Assembly: GCF_030253575.1 (NCBI RefSeq)
Contig: NC_080562.1
Location: 25,075,352 to 25,139,351 of the forward strand
Reading direction: 5' to 3'
Length of the DNA stretch: 64,000 nucleotides
From: Rhododendron vialii
Lineage: Eukaryota > Streptophyta > Magnoliopsida > Ericales > Ericaceae
Shown: positions 11,558 to 21,444 of the stretch, one piece after another
How positions within the stretch are numbered: position 1 is the stretch's first letter
How the letters are laid out: every line of letters begins with the position of its first letter
Notes under the pieces: generated by a model
Seen by the model: the letters and a program-made list of their open reading frames with translations, nothing else
Databases searched by the model: none
What the model was told of the DNA's origin: nothing
Position numbers and translations under genes: made by a program

Positions 11558-11958
11558 GGATTTGAGATTGTAACGATATGACTCTGAACTGACGCAATAA
11601 GTTTTTCAATTTTTTAACGCTGTAAGCCAGAAATCACTTGCTCTCAAATGAAGAAAAACTGGAAAAGTGGCCCAATGTATATATCCCCCATCAAATTGAG
11701 TTTCTTTACCGGCCCCCAAACCACCCCTTTAGGCCTCATTGTATAAATTTATACTCCTACCAACATGCTAAGTAGAATTCAAATATGCAGGGATCTATTT
11801 TCATGTTTCCCGGAATTTTGATTTCTTGTCAATGACCGATGGGAGAACGCACATTTTTGGTATCTCACCCATGTTGAAAGAATAAAAAATATCCAAGTGC
11901 TTGTAATTTACAAATTGATCGAGGGAGCGAAAAATGATCGTCAAGAACACCAACCCAC

Positions 11959-12765
11959 TCACTGCATAAACCTAGGTTGGTTGCATTCAGGGGGAAGTCC
12001 CTGAGGAAAGCGTTCGTAGTCTGTGCAGTAATTGTAAATCATACAGTTCTCCTGCACCCACATGAGTTTGTCCTGGTCTTCGGAGTCCAATGCTTGGGTT
12101 AGCCATGCCTCAGCACCTGTTACTGAATTGCTAGACTCAGAAGAACCACATGAAGATGATCCCGATGAGTATACGCAAGCATTTATGTCAAAATTTTTAT
12201 AGGAGGCAGTGAAAGGAGCTTCTGTCCAATTAGTCTTCACTCTTCCCCCTTCCGTTGCCCAGTCTTCCGCATCCCAGATGGTTGAGTAGACCGTCATCCC
12301 TTGGCAATTGGGGAATGGGACGCCGATGGCTTCGTTATTGTTGAATACCCTTACTGGAGTATTATCCACCATGAAACTGTACATTCGAAGAATAGAAGAA
12401 GTATTAGAAAGAAGCTAATTAAGAAGCTAAAGGCTATTGGAACAAAAAACCGATGCAGAATGACAAGACACGGTAGTGGAATTTTTAATGTTTCGAGGGG
12501 AATGCGACATCATTTTGCTTAAAAAAACCTCTGTTTGTACACTTATGAAAGCAGAGGATAGGGTACATTACATGATGCGTTGAGGATTCCAAATCACTGT
12601 GTACATGTTGAAGGATGCGGTGGGATCGAACCAAACACGAAATTGTTGTTCCCGGTTACCAACGCCTTGGGAGTAAATATTGGTATGGATAGTATATGGC
12701 TGTCCAGACGCATTGCCTAAGAATTCAAAGTCGATCTCATCATGGTTTGCTCCTTGGGAGGATAA
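11959..12765 (-). pseudogene. XTH3: XTH copy lacking exon 1
   Basis: Exon 3 (11959-12376) and exon 2 (12572-12765, 194 bp) are open and well preserved, with GT/AG borders. Exon 2 has [13 protein letters not shown], which includes both catalytic glutamates and the usual adjacent N-glycosylation site. Exon 3 ends [18 protein letters not shown] and has the C-terminal cysteines. Exon 1, which should encode the signal peptide and the first beta strands, is absent. Intron 1 runs straight into the 5' UTR GA repeat near 12965. Without it no secreted enzyme can be made. The clean remaining frames suggest the loss is recent. Confidence 0.88.
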
Positions 12766-12954
12766 CTGCATGCATAGAAAAAAGAAAGTCAGATGAAATT
12801 AATGAGACCATGTAAGAAAGAGAGAGAGGTGTGTAGTTCAGGCGTAGATCCGACATAGTGAAACGATATTTGATATGGGTCAACCATTAGTTAATTTTTG
12901 TGTGCGTTAGTTTTTTGGTGCATCTATCATTGGTGAAAATAAGGAAATTGAGTT

Positions 12955-13028
12955 GTGATCGATGGGGAGAGAGAGAGAGAGAGAGTATGTGTGTTTGATG
13001 GTTTGAAGGTTGTGGTTGTGGTTGTGGT

Positions 13029-13059
<31 letters not shown>

Positions 13060-13080
13060 AGAAGATCGAAAGCAATAGCC
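12955..13080. other. Deletion scar: intron 1 joined to 5' UTR and promoter of XTH3
   Basis: Up to about 12963 the sequence matches XTH5 intron 1 (TTGTGATCGGAGGGGAGAGG). From the GA run onward it matches the XTH5 5' UTR and promoter (TGTGTGTTTGATGGTTTGAA). The roughly 290 bp between them in XTH5, that is exon 1 and its donor site, are missing. A shared GGAGAG/GGGAGAG stretch at the join suggests a microhomology-mediated deletion. A (TA)n run follows at about 13030-13054. Confidence 0.8.
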
Positions 13081-13083
13081 ATT

Positions 13084-13138
13084 TTAAGAATTCATAATCG
13101 ATGTAATCATGTGTTACCCCTTGAGATGATAACTGCTT
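13084..13138 (-). pseudogene. XTH4 exon 2, 5' fragment next to the MULE
   Basis: The first 52 or so bases of an XTH exon 2 remain, readable as LSSQGVTHD followed by YIDYEFL. The DEIDFE core is altered to DYIDYE, which loses the first catalytic glutamate. On the low-coordinate side it joins XTH3 promoter sequence, so the rest of XTH4 (exon 2 end, intron 2, exon 3) is deleted. On the high-coordinate side it is cut by the MULE. Confidence 0.75.
13130..13138. repeat. MULE target-site duplication, left
   Basis: TAACTGCTT, identical to 18246-18254. Confidence 0.92.
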
Positions 13139-13200
13139 GGAGGGCTGCTTTTCCCCCCCCCCCTGACACCCCACCCCCCCCGGCCCCACACCCCATTTCC
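13139..13200. repeat. MULE left terminal inverted repeat
   Basis: It opens GGAGGGCTGCTTTTCCCC and contains TGACACCCCACCCCCC then GGCCCCACACC, complementary to 18185-18245. The outermost 15 bases match only partly (GGCTGCTTTTCC against AATTGCTATTCC). Confidence 0.8.
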
Positions 13201-13719
13201 CATATTACCCCTCCCCCCCCCCCCCCCCTCCCGTTCTCCTGCTCTCCTCTCTTTCCTTTTACTTTTTTTTTTCTTTCTTTTTTCTCCCCCTCCCCCTGCC
13301 GTTCTGCTGCTTCCCCCACGTTCCATTTACTTTTTTTTTTTCTTCTTTTTTCTTCTTTATTTTCTTTTGTTTTTTTTTCTGGTAGAATTTTTTTTTCGTT
13401 TTTTTCTCTTTATTTTCTTTTGATTCCTTCTACTTTGAACTTTTTTTTTATTATTTTAATAATCTTTTCTATTTTCTTTATTTGTTTCTTTTCCCCTTTA
13501 CCTCCCTTCTTTATTTTTTTTTTGGTTAACTCAAATTCTATTTTCAATTAAAATTGACTTTATGCTTAATAAATTTATATTATTTTAATTAGTTAATTAG
13601 TCTTAACAATGAATAATAAAAATAACTTGTAATGAACAATAATAAATTGAAATAAAATTTCATTTTATTATAATTGAGTACATATTGTCAAAACATGAAA
13701 ATACATAAAAACACAAATT

Positions 13720-16567
13720 TTAATCAATATCTCCTCCAAATGCTGCTCCCGGCATGCTTATACCCATTACTTCGTACCACAATAGCAAACGTGTTTCATA
13801 ACTGGCAGCCCATCCTTTAGCTTCATCCGATGAATGCTCCTCCCACCATATTGGGATGGGTGGTACAGGGTAATTAGGTTCTAAGAAAATTTGCACGAAG
13901 TGATCGTTGTTAACACGGGCAATAGCAATTTCCCGGCGGTATTCGACTGAAACTGGAGGGGACCTCAATGGCAAATGAGTAAAACAACCGTAAACATCCT
14001 CATCAAATGTATGCAGTACTAGGTTGTACCTTGTTGCGATGACAACTCCCAAAGTCATAGCCTCCATCCAGTGATCCTTTGGTGCCGTAGGCTCGAACCA
14101 ATTTAGTAAAATTAGTAGATGCTTTGCCCAATCATTTACTGGATAAATCTCGGTGTATAGATAATAATTTTGTTGAATCTCTTCAATAAGCTCCTCTCGT
14201 ACTCGACTCCAATCATTTTCACTATACCCGATTAGTGCAGCTATCGCCCTGAATCCACAATGACCATCACCAAGCACGTCAACAGTGTGGGAAATATAAC
14301 GCTGATAAGCCTGAGGTAATCGTTGAATGTAGGGATCAATGATGGATGGAACTATAAATTGAGTGTTGCGAACCCCCGAACCCCTCCCACGTCTCCCTCT
14401 CCCTCTCACTCGCGATGTTGCAGTCCTTGATCCTGAAGTGGATGCTTCTGAGAAAGAAGGTATGCGACGTGTACTTTGCTCATCTCTACCTGTAGGTCGA
14501 CCTCTATGTTCTGTGTTGTACGATGGAGGTCGAATTGTGCTACGAGATGGATCTGCCATATCGATAATCCTGTCTATGATATGCTCTCGCATAGGTGGAT
14601 CCATCCCATCTAATATCTCAACGACCTGAGATGTCCTGTCAGATCGTGCTCCCTCCTCATTAAACTCGGTTGCGTGCATAGACAACCTAGTCCAATGAGC
14701 GTGGATACTCCATAGCGGAATTGGAGTGGAAATGGAACGATAATATGCAAGATCGTGCATGCATGGCAATCCGTGTGTGATTTTGATCGTACAGTTGCAA
14801 TAGCCAACAATGTGGGGGGATACTTCTAAAGCGGTTTCTAGCTGATCATGTATGAACTCCATTGCCTCTAATGAAATACGACACCTTACCTGATCAAAAA
14901 TGTCGTCACGTAATTGTTTGTGGCGTGGAATGTTCAATGATTTCTCGAACGACTTCTTAATTTCCCCGAACTGATTTTTCAACATCTTATGTATTTTATC
15001 AAAAGATGTTTGTAGTGATGACATGGTATCCCCTAAATATAGCTTTAGCCTCGCATGTGCAGACTCTGCCCTGTAATAGAATAATGCACTGTGTTTAAAT
15101 AGGAAAGTATCAAAAAGTATTTCTTAGTATAGTAGAGAAATACACAAAATTTTAATAGGAAAGTGAAAAAGCGATTTTACCTTTGACTTGAATTGCTTCC
15201 GAGGTGCATACATGTATCTGTCCATGCTGAAACAAACCGCTCTTTGTACGACCTTAACCATGTTTGCCACAGGTAAGTTATGACATACGGAAACTGGCGA
15301 AAATCGTCGCACATGGCTTGCCACTTATGTTCGAAAGACGAAGGTGTAGATGAATTGATAAGCGAGTGCCATGACTTGACGAAGCGCTTCCATTCCGAAC
15401 CAAGCACACGGCTGCAGTTCTTCATGACGCACTGATTTATGTGCCAAATACACAAGATGTGACGTGCCGTAGGGAAACATGTTTCAATGGCGTTCATAAG
15501 CGCTAAATCCCGATCTGAAACAAACACCAATGGCATCGACGCCCCCTTTTGAAGCATCCAGTTTTTTAAGTTATCCAATGCCCATGTCAATGTCTCTTCT
15601 CTCTCATTACTAAGATAAGCGAACATAAGCGAGTAAGTTCGCCATGTGGATGTGATACCCACAACCTCCAATAGTGGTTTTCGATACTCATTGGTCTTGT
15701 ACGTGGCGTCAATGATCAGTACAGACGGAAAGTTGACAGATAGCTCTAGACTCATAGGATGAACCCAAATAATATCTGTGATTTCGTTAGTATCCGGATT
15801 TGTAAGAAATTGATGGAGGTAATGTTCCTTAAGTAATTGACGTATGACATACTGAATAGGAGTTAAACCGTCCAGTTTGGCTGCTTTGTTTGAAAAAATG
15901 GTGTTATAAATGCTCTTGATTCCCGTAGTGTTTGACGGGTCTTTTTGCTTCAAAATATTAAGAATCTCACGAGGCGCAGTACTGTTGGCCATGTCGACCA
16001 CAAATTGTTTCTCTATTGGTTTTAGCCTTGACGGGTACTCGTGGCCCTCAATATGTTTTGCTATTTCATGGTTATGGACACCACTAATAACCTCTAAACC
16101 CCACCTGATACCGTATGGATGTTGTGGTATACCTCGCAGTTGAAATGGGCAATCGCATTTTCTAGTCCCAGTATTTCTTTGCAAGGATTGCCCTTCAACC
16201 AAATACCGTGGCGGTTCGTACTTTCCTCCTCTTTCGCAACCAAGAATGCACTTCGGCAATTTGCCGCCTTTTAACTTAGCAGAATTTAAAATAACCACCA
16301 CAATACCATATTTTAGACCAACGCTCCGTGCCCAAGCTAACATATCTTCTCTACTTTCAAAAATCTATATAAAAAAAAATGTATAAATACAACATTAACC
16401 AGTCTTAACATAAATAACGAATATGCAAAACAATAACAGTGAAAACTAACCTGGTCGGTGGTAAATTCTTGTGTATAATCGCGACTATTGTGGGAGACAC
16501 TCTCCTCACTACGAATATCATTCTCAAATGACCAACTATCTGAAATTGAAAAGTTGTAGTCATCCAT
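13720..16567 (-). CDS. MULE transposase fused to a C-terminal OTU cysteine-protease domain
   Basis: Three exons are predicted: 16451-16567, 15181-16364 and 13720-15070, with GT/AG introns. The joined length is 2652 bp, exactly 884 codons (883 aa), with no internal stop. ATG 16567 (MDDYNFS) is chosen; ATG 16672 is an in-frame alternative. Residues about 80-160 hold a FAR1/WRKY-GCM1-like zinc motif (C..C, CDC, HNH). About 230-330 is the MULE transposase domain with LIIDATYKTN and FVSDRDLALM carrying two acidic catalytic residues, then CIWHINQ; the third acidic residue probably lies near FEHKW. CNCTIKITHGLPCMH is a SWIM zinc finger. The tail has an R/G-rich linker, then an OTU domain with GDGHCGFRAIA (Asp, Cys) and NNDHFVQIF (His). 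It should bind the element ends and mobilise it; the role of the protease is unknown. Confidence 0.88.
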
Positions 16568-16569
16568 TG

Positions 16570-17760
16570 TTCCTTCCCGAATTTTTCGCTGCGGCGTTCC
16601 TAAAAAATTTGACAAATACACAGTTTGTGAGGAAAGCCTAAGTAACCATGCCAAATTTTCACCGAAAATCATTATTCTAATTTTTGTAGATTATGTTTGA
16701 CATAGAAATAACCAGGAAAGTCCCAGGTCGGATGGTCGGACGAATCCAATTAGAATCACCATTCCTTCCTTAGTCGGTACGAAGCCAGACTTGTTGACAA
16801 ACTTTCGAGGGTGTTAGCCTCGGGTTACTCCACAATTGTAAAAACGATCATAAAGCATAGTGTCACATGGACGGACACCTTTGGAGTGGAAACCACTTAT
16901 GCTTTAGACCAGTAATTTTAGTAGAATAAGTTTGCTAGCTATCTTTAGTATTTTAACTTAATATGCATTTTTAAACACAAAAATAAAATATAATAGAAGG
17001 TTACGGTAGCTTACAGAAGATGAATGTGGCTATCGAACGAACTGACTTCTTACGGTAAGCTTACGTTAGCTTCGAAAGAGAAAACAAAATACTTTTTTTT
17101 CCTCTCGAAAATAAATATTGACTAAACTACTAAATTTTTTGGATCGAGAAGCTGATCGGGTGGTGGTTTAGTGGCGGCCTTGGGTTGAGTTTCTTGAAGA
17201 ACTCAAGAAGAAACTGAATAATACCAAGAACAAAGTAAGAACAAAGAGCAAACACAAAATTTCTAGAGAGACAAGTTGGAGAGATTCAAGGTGTGAATTG
17301 AATGGTTTCACAAAGAGTTCTATTTATAGGAAAATGAGGACCTCTCTCCTCACTCCATATGGCCGGCCCCCCCCCCCCCCCCATATTTGCTCTATGGTTG
17401 AAATCTAATTCTAGGTTTAAGTCTAATAAAAATATAGTTACAAAAATAAATGTTTCAACTTTCAATCTGTTTGAACTGGTGCAAAGATGTTATTTTTCTG
17501 ATCATTTCATCCTAAATGGTCGTAATAAATTTTTGCCTCCAAAGCCTTTCAATGAACACCCTAAGAGAGTCTTGAAACTAAATAATGAGTTTTAGGGTGT
17601 TTGTTGAAAAGTCTTAGAGCAAAAAATTCATTATAAACATTTCAAATAAAATTATCAAAAAAACATGATTTTTTACCCGGTGTATTTATAGAAATTAAAT
17701 AAATACGATAAAATTTATTAAATAAAAATAAAATTTAAAAGGTGAAGGTGTTTTAAGAAG
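16570..17760. promoter_or_regulatory. MULE 5' region upstream of the transposase
   Basis: No other gene is visible here. The stretch from about 16680 to 17300 contains a short repeated phrase (CTTACGGTAAGCTTACG-like) near 17000-17060 and a TATTTATAGG stretch near 17322. It should hold the transposase promoter, but no start site can be fixed by eye. Confidence 0.35.
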
Positions 17761-17859
17761 GGAGGGGGGGCCGGATGTTTTTTGGGTGGGGGGCCGGGGG
17801 ATAATCTGGGTTTTAAGAAAAGGCTGGAGTTTGATAAAAAAAAAAAAAAACAAAAAGAG

Positions 17860-18180
17860 AAGGCTGGGGGGCCGGGTAAAAACAAAAAGGGAAGGCTGGG
17901 GGGGCCGGGGCCGGTTAAAAAAAAAAGAAAACGGCCGGGTTTTAAAAAAAAGGAAAACAGAAAGGAAATGTTTGGGGGGGGGGGGGGGGGGGGGGGGGCG
18001 GGTAAAAAAAAAAAGAAAACGGCCGGGTTTAAAAAAAAAGGAAAACAGAAACGGAATGCTGGGGGGGCCCGGGTAAAAAAAAAACGAAAACAGCCGGGTT
18101 TAAAAAAAAAGGAAAACAGAAACGGAATGCTGGGGGGGGCCCGGGTAAAAAAAAGAGAAAACAAAAAGGAAAAGGGTAAG
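17860..18180. repeat. G-rich subterminal tandem repeats of the MULE
   Basis: Units of about 70 bp repeat with the order GAAAACGGCCGGGTTT, an A run, GGAAAACAG, GGAATGCTG, then a G run. Unit starts are near 17927, 18015 and 18086, with a degenerate one near 18155. One unit holds an uninterrupted run of about 23 or more G (about 17971-17998). The open frames across this region are low-complexity artefacts. Confidence 0.85.
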
Positions 18181-18184
18181 GGCA

Positions 18185-18245
18185 AGGAGGTAATTTTGGT
18201 GTGGGGCCGGGGGGGTGGGGTGTCAGGGGGGGAATAGCAATTTGC
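18185..18245. repeat. MULE right terminal inverted repeat
   Basis: Read on the minus strand it begins GCAAATTGCTATTCCCCCCC and continues TGACACCCCACCCCCC, matching the left end. Confidence 0.8.
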
Positions 18246-18254
18246 TAACTGCTT
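18246..18254. repeat. MULE target-site duplication, right
   Basis: TAACTGCTT, identical to 13130-13138. Other XTH copies carry the related unoccupied site ATAACTGCATRCA at the same exon border. Confidence 0.92.
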
Positions 18255-18484
18255 ACAAAAAGAAAGTCATAAAAAGTCAATTCTCACACAAGAACCCAAA
18301 AACAGACAAAGTTGTAAGTGTGGGTTCAAAGCTTAGATCCGACATAGCGAAACTATATTTGGAGCAGGTCAACCAGGGCTCGTCTTTTAAGGGCATTAAT
18401 TGTTTTTTTTTTTTCTCTTTTTTTAATAGTAAGTGCATTGTGTATTTGGTGTATGTCTCAATGGTACAAATCGGAAATTTTGAT

Positions 18485-18841
18485 CGCAAAAAAAATTTGT
18501 AGAGAATAATGCAAGGAAAAATGTATTTAGGTTCATTTCGGGTTCCATAAAAATCTAAAAAAATATCTATAAATTTTTGAATATTATTTTATGAGCCCCT
18601 GTAAAAAATCTGTTCAAACGGACATCGGTAAGTATTACTTTTGGATTCGTAGAGCGAAACTGCTCAGTTCGCCCCTACGAATCTAAAAGTAATACTTATC
18701 GATATCCATTGGAGTTGATTTTTTATAGGACCCATAAAATAATATTCGAAAATTTATAGATATTTTTCTAAATTTTTGTGCGACCTAGAATGGGCCCAAA
18801 CGCATTTTTCCTTGCGTGGTTCCCTGCAAATCTTCTTTGCG
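18485..18841. mobile_element. Foldback MITE in XTH4 intron 1
   Basis: The arms are complementary over about 170 bp each. CGCAAA is matched by TTTGCG at the ends, and GCAAGGAAAAATG (18511) by CATTTTTCCTTGC (to 18815). The inner arms share AAGTATTACTTTT..GATTCGTAG. The whole element forms one long hairpin. A convincing target duplication was not seen. A fragment of the same family lies at about 27825-27880. Confidence 0.85.
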
Positions 18842-18990
18842 AATAGCAGGGTTCTATATAAGGATATTATATTTTTGATATCATGGGAGAAGTTTGCGGC
18901 GTACATATATAGGAAGTGGCGGAAAATACCAGCAGAGTTGTTTTTATTTTTTATTATTTTTTATTATCAGTAGAGTTGTTAGGAACAAGC

Positions 18991-19280
18991 TTTTCTTTTT
19001 CTTTTTTTTTAAATTTTGATAAGGAAAAAATTTCATTAACTCGCGTAAATAATAATTACAAGTTAAAAGAAGATAGCCAAGAACATCAAAGGCGCGAAAG
19101 TATAACCCTGAAATGTTGGCACATACTGCCGTACCAATCATATGCTAGCCAAACACCAAAACAAAGGAGGGTAAGACACAAGCAGGCTAACCAAGAGAAA
19201 CAAACACATTACAAAGCATAAGACCAACCACACCGAATGTAAAACCATCCAACAAGAAACACGGCTATAAAGCCCCTGAA
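18991..19280 (-). mobile_element. 5'-truncated LINE 3' end in XTH4 exon 1
   Basis: On the minus strand the sequence ends in a poly(A)-like tail (T-rich at 18991-19011). It is flanked by two copies of the XTH exon 1 end (AGTGGCG..ACCAGCAGAGTTG at about 18912-18980 and 19288-19313). The duplication is the target site. The body resembles plant L1 3' ends, with reading ...PPLFWCLAS.... It removes the splice donor of exon 1. Confidence 0.7.
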
Positions 19281-19557
19281 AATAGAAAGTGGCGACAGTA
19301 CCAGCAGAGTTGTCATGAACAAGTATCATATACATGTCGAACCTTCCGAATTGCTAATAAATAGTCTTTCATGGATTGGAAACTAGAGCCAGAGTAGTTA
19401 ACAACGTGAGACAGTCTCCGCCATCCAGTATCATAGCGCGTTCATCACCGAAAGTGATTTCGACATCTCGGTAGAAGTTCTCAGCTGAGGCAGCCATTAG
19501 ATAATGGTCATGAACAATAGAACCAAAAGCGTCGCAGAAGTGGAAAGGGATGACATT

Positions 19558-19560
<3 letters not shown>

Positions 19561-19596
<36 letters not shown>

Positions 19597-20175
19597 TGTA
19601 TCATATTATTATAAAGTACATGGGAAGATCCTAAGCAGTAGGAGTTGACCATGCAATTAAATGAAAGGATGAAGCATCGGGACGGGGAAACAAGTTTGCG
19701 CGTTTTTTGCCGAGACTAGCCGTCCCTGGGCGCAACAATTCCATTTTGAAGTACTACTATATTTCTTAATAATTACTATTTCGACACAACTGCAGTGTGA
19801 AATAGATCTCATGAGTTAAAAGTCTTTAATAACGGCCAACTCAAAGTATCTTCACTCATGAGCTATTTAGACATTCAAACCTAAAACTTGACGGTAAAAT
19901 ATTTGTTTCACAGTGGTAAAGGTGATGTTAAACCATATTTGGTGTCAAATTCGGCAGCAACTTTAGCTTTGGTAAATCTGACTTTACTTGAGCAAAAATA
20001 TAGAATTGTATTGAAGAGTAAAATAGATTCAATCTAGTAATGATTTGAATTTGAGATTGCAACAACACTACGCTTGCTAGACTGACGACACATTAATTTT
20101 TCCTATTTTTTAACACTGTAAGTCAGAAATCACTTGATCCTCTAATGAAGGAATACTGGAAAAGTGGCCCAATGT
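19561..20175. promoter_or_regulatory. XTH4 upstream region, paralogous to XTH2 upstream
   Basis: Matches 9870-10330 and 11560-11680. Shared blocks include GTACATGGGAAGATCCTAA, GTTTTTTGCCGAGACTAGCC and AAAAGTGGCCCAATGT. This is the duplicated intergenic spacer between the XTH2/XTH3 and XTH4/XTH5 blocks. Confidence 0.7.
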
Positions 20176-20179
20176 GTAA

Positions 20180-20958
20180 GTATGCAGATGAGTGGGTGTT
20201 TCCACTAACCAACAAGTTGTGGAATGTCTCTTGTAGACATTCATTAGGAAAGTAATGTCTCTTTTAGGCACCCTTAATTCCTGGAGGGTCCTGGCATTTG
20301 TAGACACCAACTAGGATGGGTCACGCATGCCTCATCTACACATCCTTACACTTCACATTGATCCGTTCCGAACAAACACATCATCTCAATTTACCAGGTG
20401 TTATACCTATTCACATCCTTCCCGTAAAGACACAACTCATATGAAAAGTTGTTACAACCTTTGACAAAAGTCAGTCTTCCCTCCCAATTTACGATCAGGA
20501 GACATTTCTTGCATTGTAATCAAGTTATTCCCTTCTTCCATCTCCCAAGAATATAGCAGCCTCCCCTCCTGAGTTCTAAATTCCAAGCCTCATCGAAGCC
20601 TTGCCATGCCCCTACCACTGAAATATCTCTATTGCTGTAGATTTTGGAAATCCTAGGGAATAAGACCCTGGAAACTTCTGATCACAACCATTTGTCGAAC
20701 AAGAATTGTGTACCACTTCCATCCTCATAGAGTTATGATTGTGTTGTTCGTGAATTTATGTTGAAAATCTGTTCATTTCTCGCATTGACTTGCACCGTAT
20801 CCTTCCATACACTAGACCATCTTCTATTTGCCTCGGTGCTCTTAAGGAAACCTAGCATGCATTCTCTTCATTCTTGCACTTACTGCAAATAACCTTTCTC
20901 CAAAGAGCCCTTTTTTCCACCCCAAAACTCCACCACCAGTTCAGGAAGAGTCATTCAT
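20180..20958 (-). pseudogene. L1-type LINE ORF2 fragment
   Basis: This 780-bp stretch is absent from the paralogous spacer near 11690. On the minus strand it reads WWWSFGVEKRALWRKVI, then FLFDKWL and later AWQGFDEAWNLELRRGG, phrases of the C-terminal part of plant LINE reverse transcriptases. Stops and frameshifts break it. There is no poly(A) end or target duplication, so it may have arrived by template switching or end-joining rather than by ordinary retrotransposition. Confidence 0.65.
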
Positions 20959-21444
20959 CAACCTGAGTTTCTTTACCGGCCCCCAAACCACCCCTTTAGG
21001 CCTCATTGTGTAAAATAGTACGAACATTCTAAGTAGTATTCAAATATGCATAGATCTATTTTCATGCTTCCCGGTATTTTGATTTCTTGCCAATGACCGA
21101 TGGGAGAACATTTCGGTATCTCATTTATCTTGAGGTGTAATTTTGAGTAATGCTCTTGAAAGTTTCTATTTAATGAATTATCTTAATGTTTCTTACTTCT
21201 GTTTAATTTTGAGTTATGTTACTTTGATTCTTCTTACAAATTCACAGGCACAATACACTCTAGATATGGAAGCTGTCAATTAAGCCAATAAGGAAAACAA
21301 AGTTAATCATCGAAAAAATTGCTTCAATCTTGCATTTGTGCTTATTACATAGGCATTTGATTTGAAAGAATAAAGAATAAAGAATATCAATGAGCTTGTA
21401 ATTTACAGATCCAGCGAACACAAATGATCGTCAAGAACACCCAC

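Larger units (their letters stand above)
13139..18245 (-). mobile_element. Autonomous-looking Mutator-like element (MULE) inserted in XTH4
   Basis: A 5107-bp element is bounded by the perfect 9-bp direct repeat TAACTGCTT (13130-13138 and 18246-18254), the length typical of Mutator transposition. Joining the flanks restores an XTH exon 2/intron 1 boundary. The ends are imperfect inverted repeats that share TGACACCCCACCCCCC and GGCCCCACACC. The left subterminal region is C/T-rich and the right one G/A-rich. One minus-strand transposase gene (13720-16567) fills the centre. The perfect duplication and the open gene point to a recent, possibly still competent, insertion. Confidence 0.9.
18255..19556 (-). 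pseudogene. XTH4 exon 1 and intron 1, disrupted
   Basis: Exon 1 (about 19282-19556, ATG 19556) begins [19 protein letters not shown] and then hits a stop, because two extra bases shift the frame relative to XTH2. Further in, the GGD..LTL and LFGRFDM equivalents are recognisable but broken. The normal donor after TTCTAT is gone and LINE sequence follows instead. Intron 1 keeps the family landmark GATCCGACATAGCGAAAC (about 18331) and also holds a MITE. With exon 2 truncated at 13084 and exon 3 missing, this copy is dead. The MULE insertion is probably a late event in its decay. Confidence 0.85.

Noticed and set aside
12955..13551. 198-codon plus-strand open frame over the MULE left end
   Set aside because: It spans a GA run, a TA run and C/T-rich terminal sequence; the residues are low-complexity and it crosses the insertion border.
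17718..18237. Long open frames on both strands in the G-rich repeats
   Set aside because: They are produced by A and G runs with few stops and have no domain; both strands are open only because of composition.
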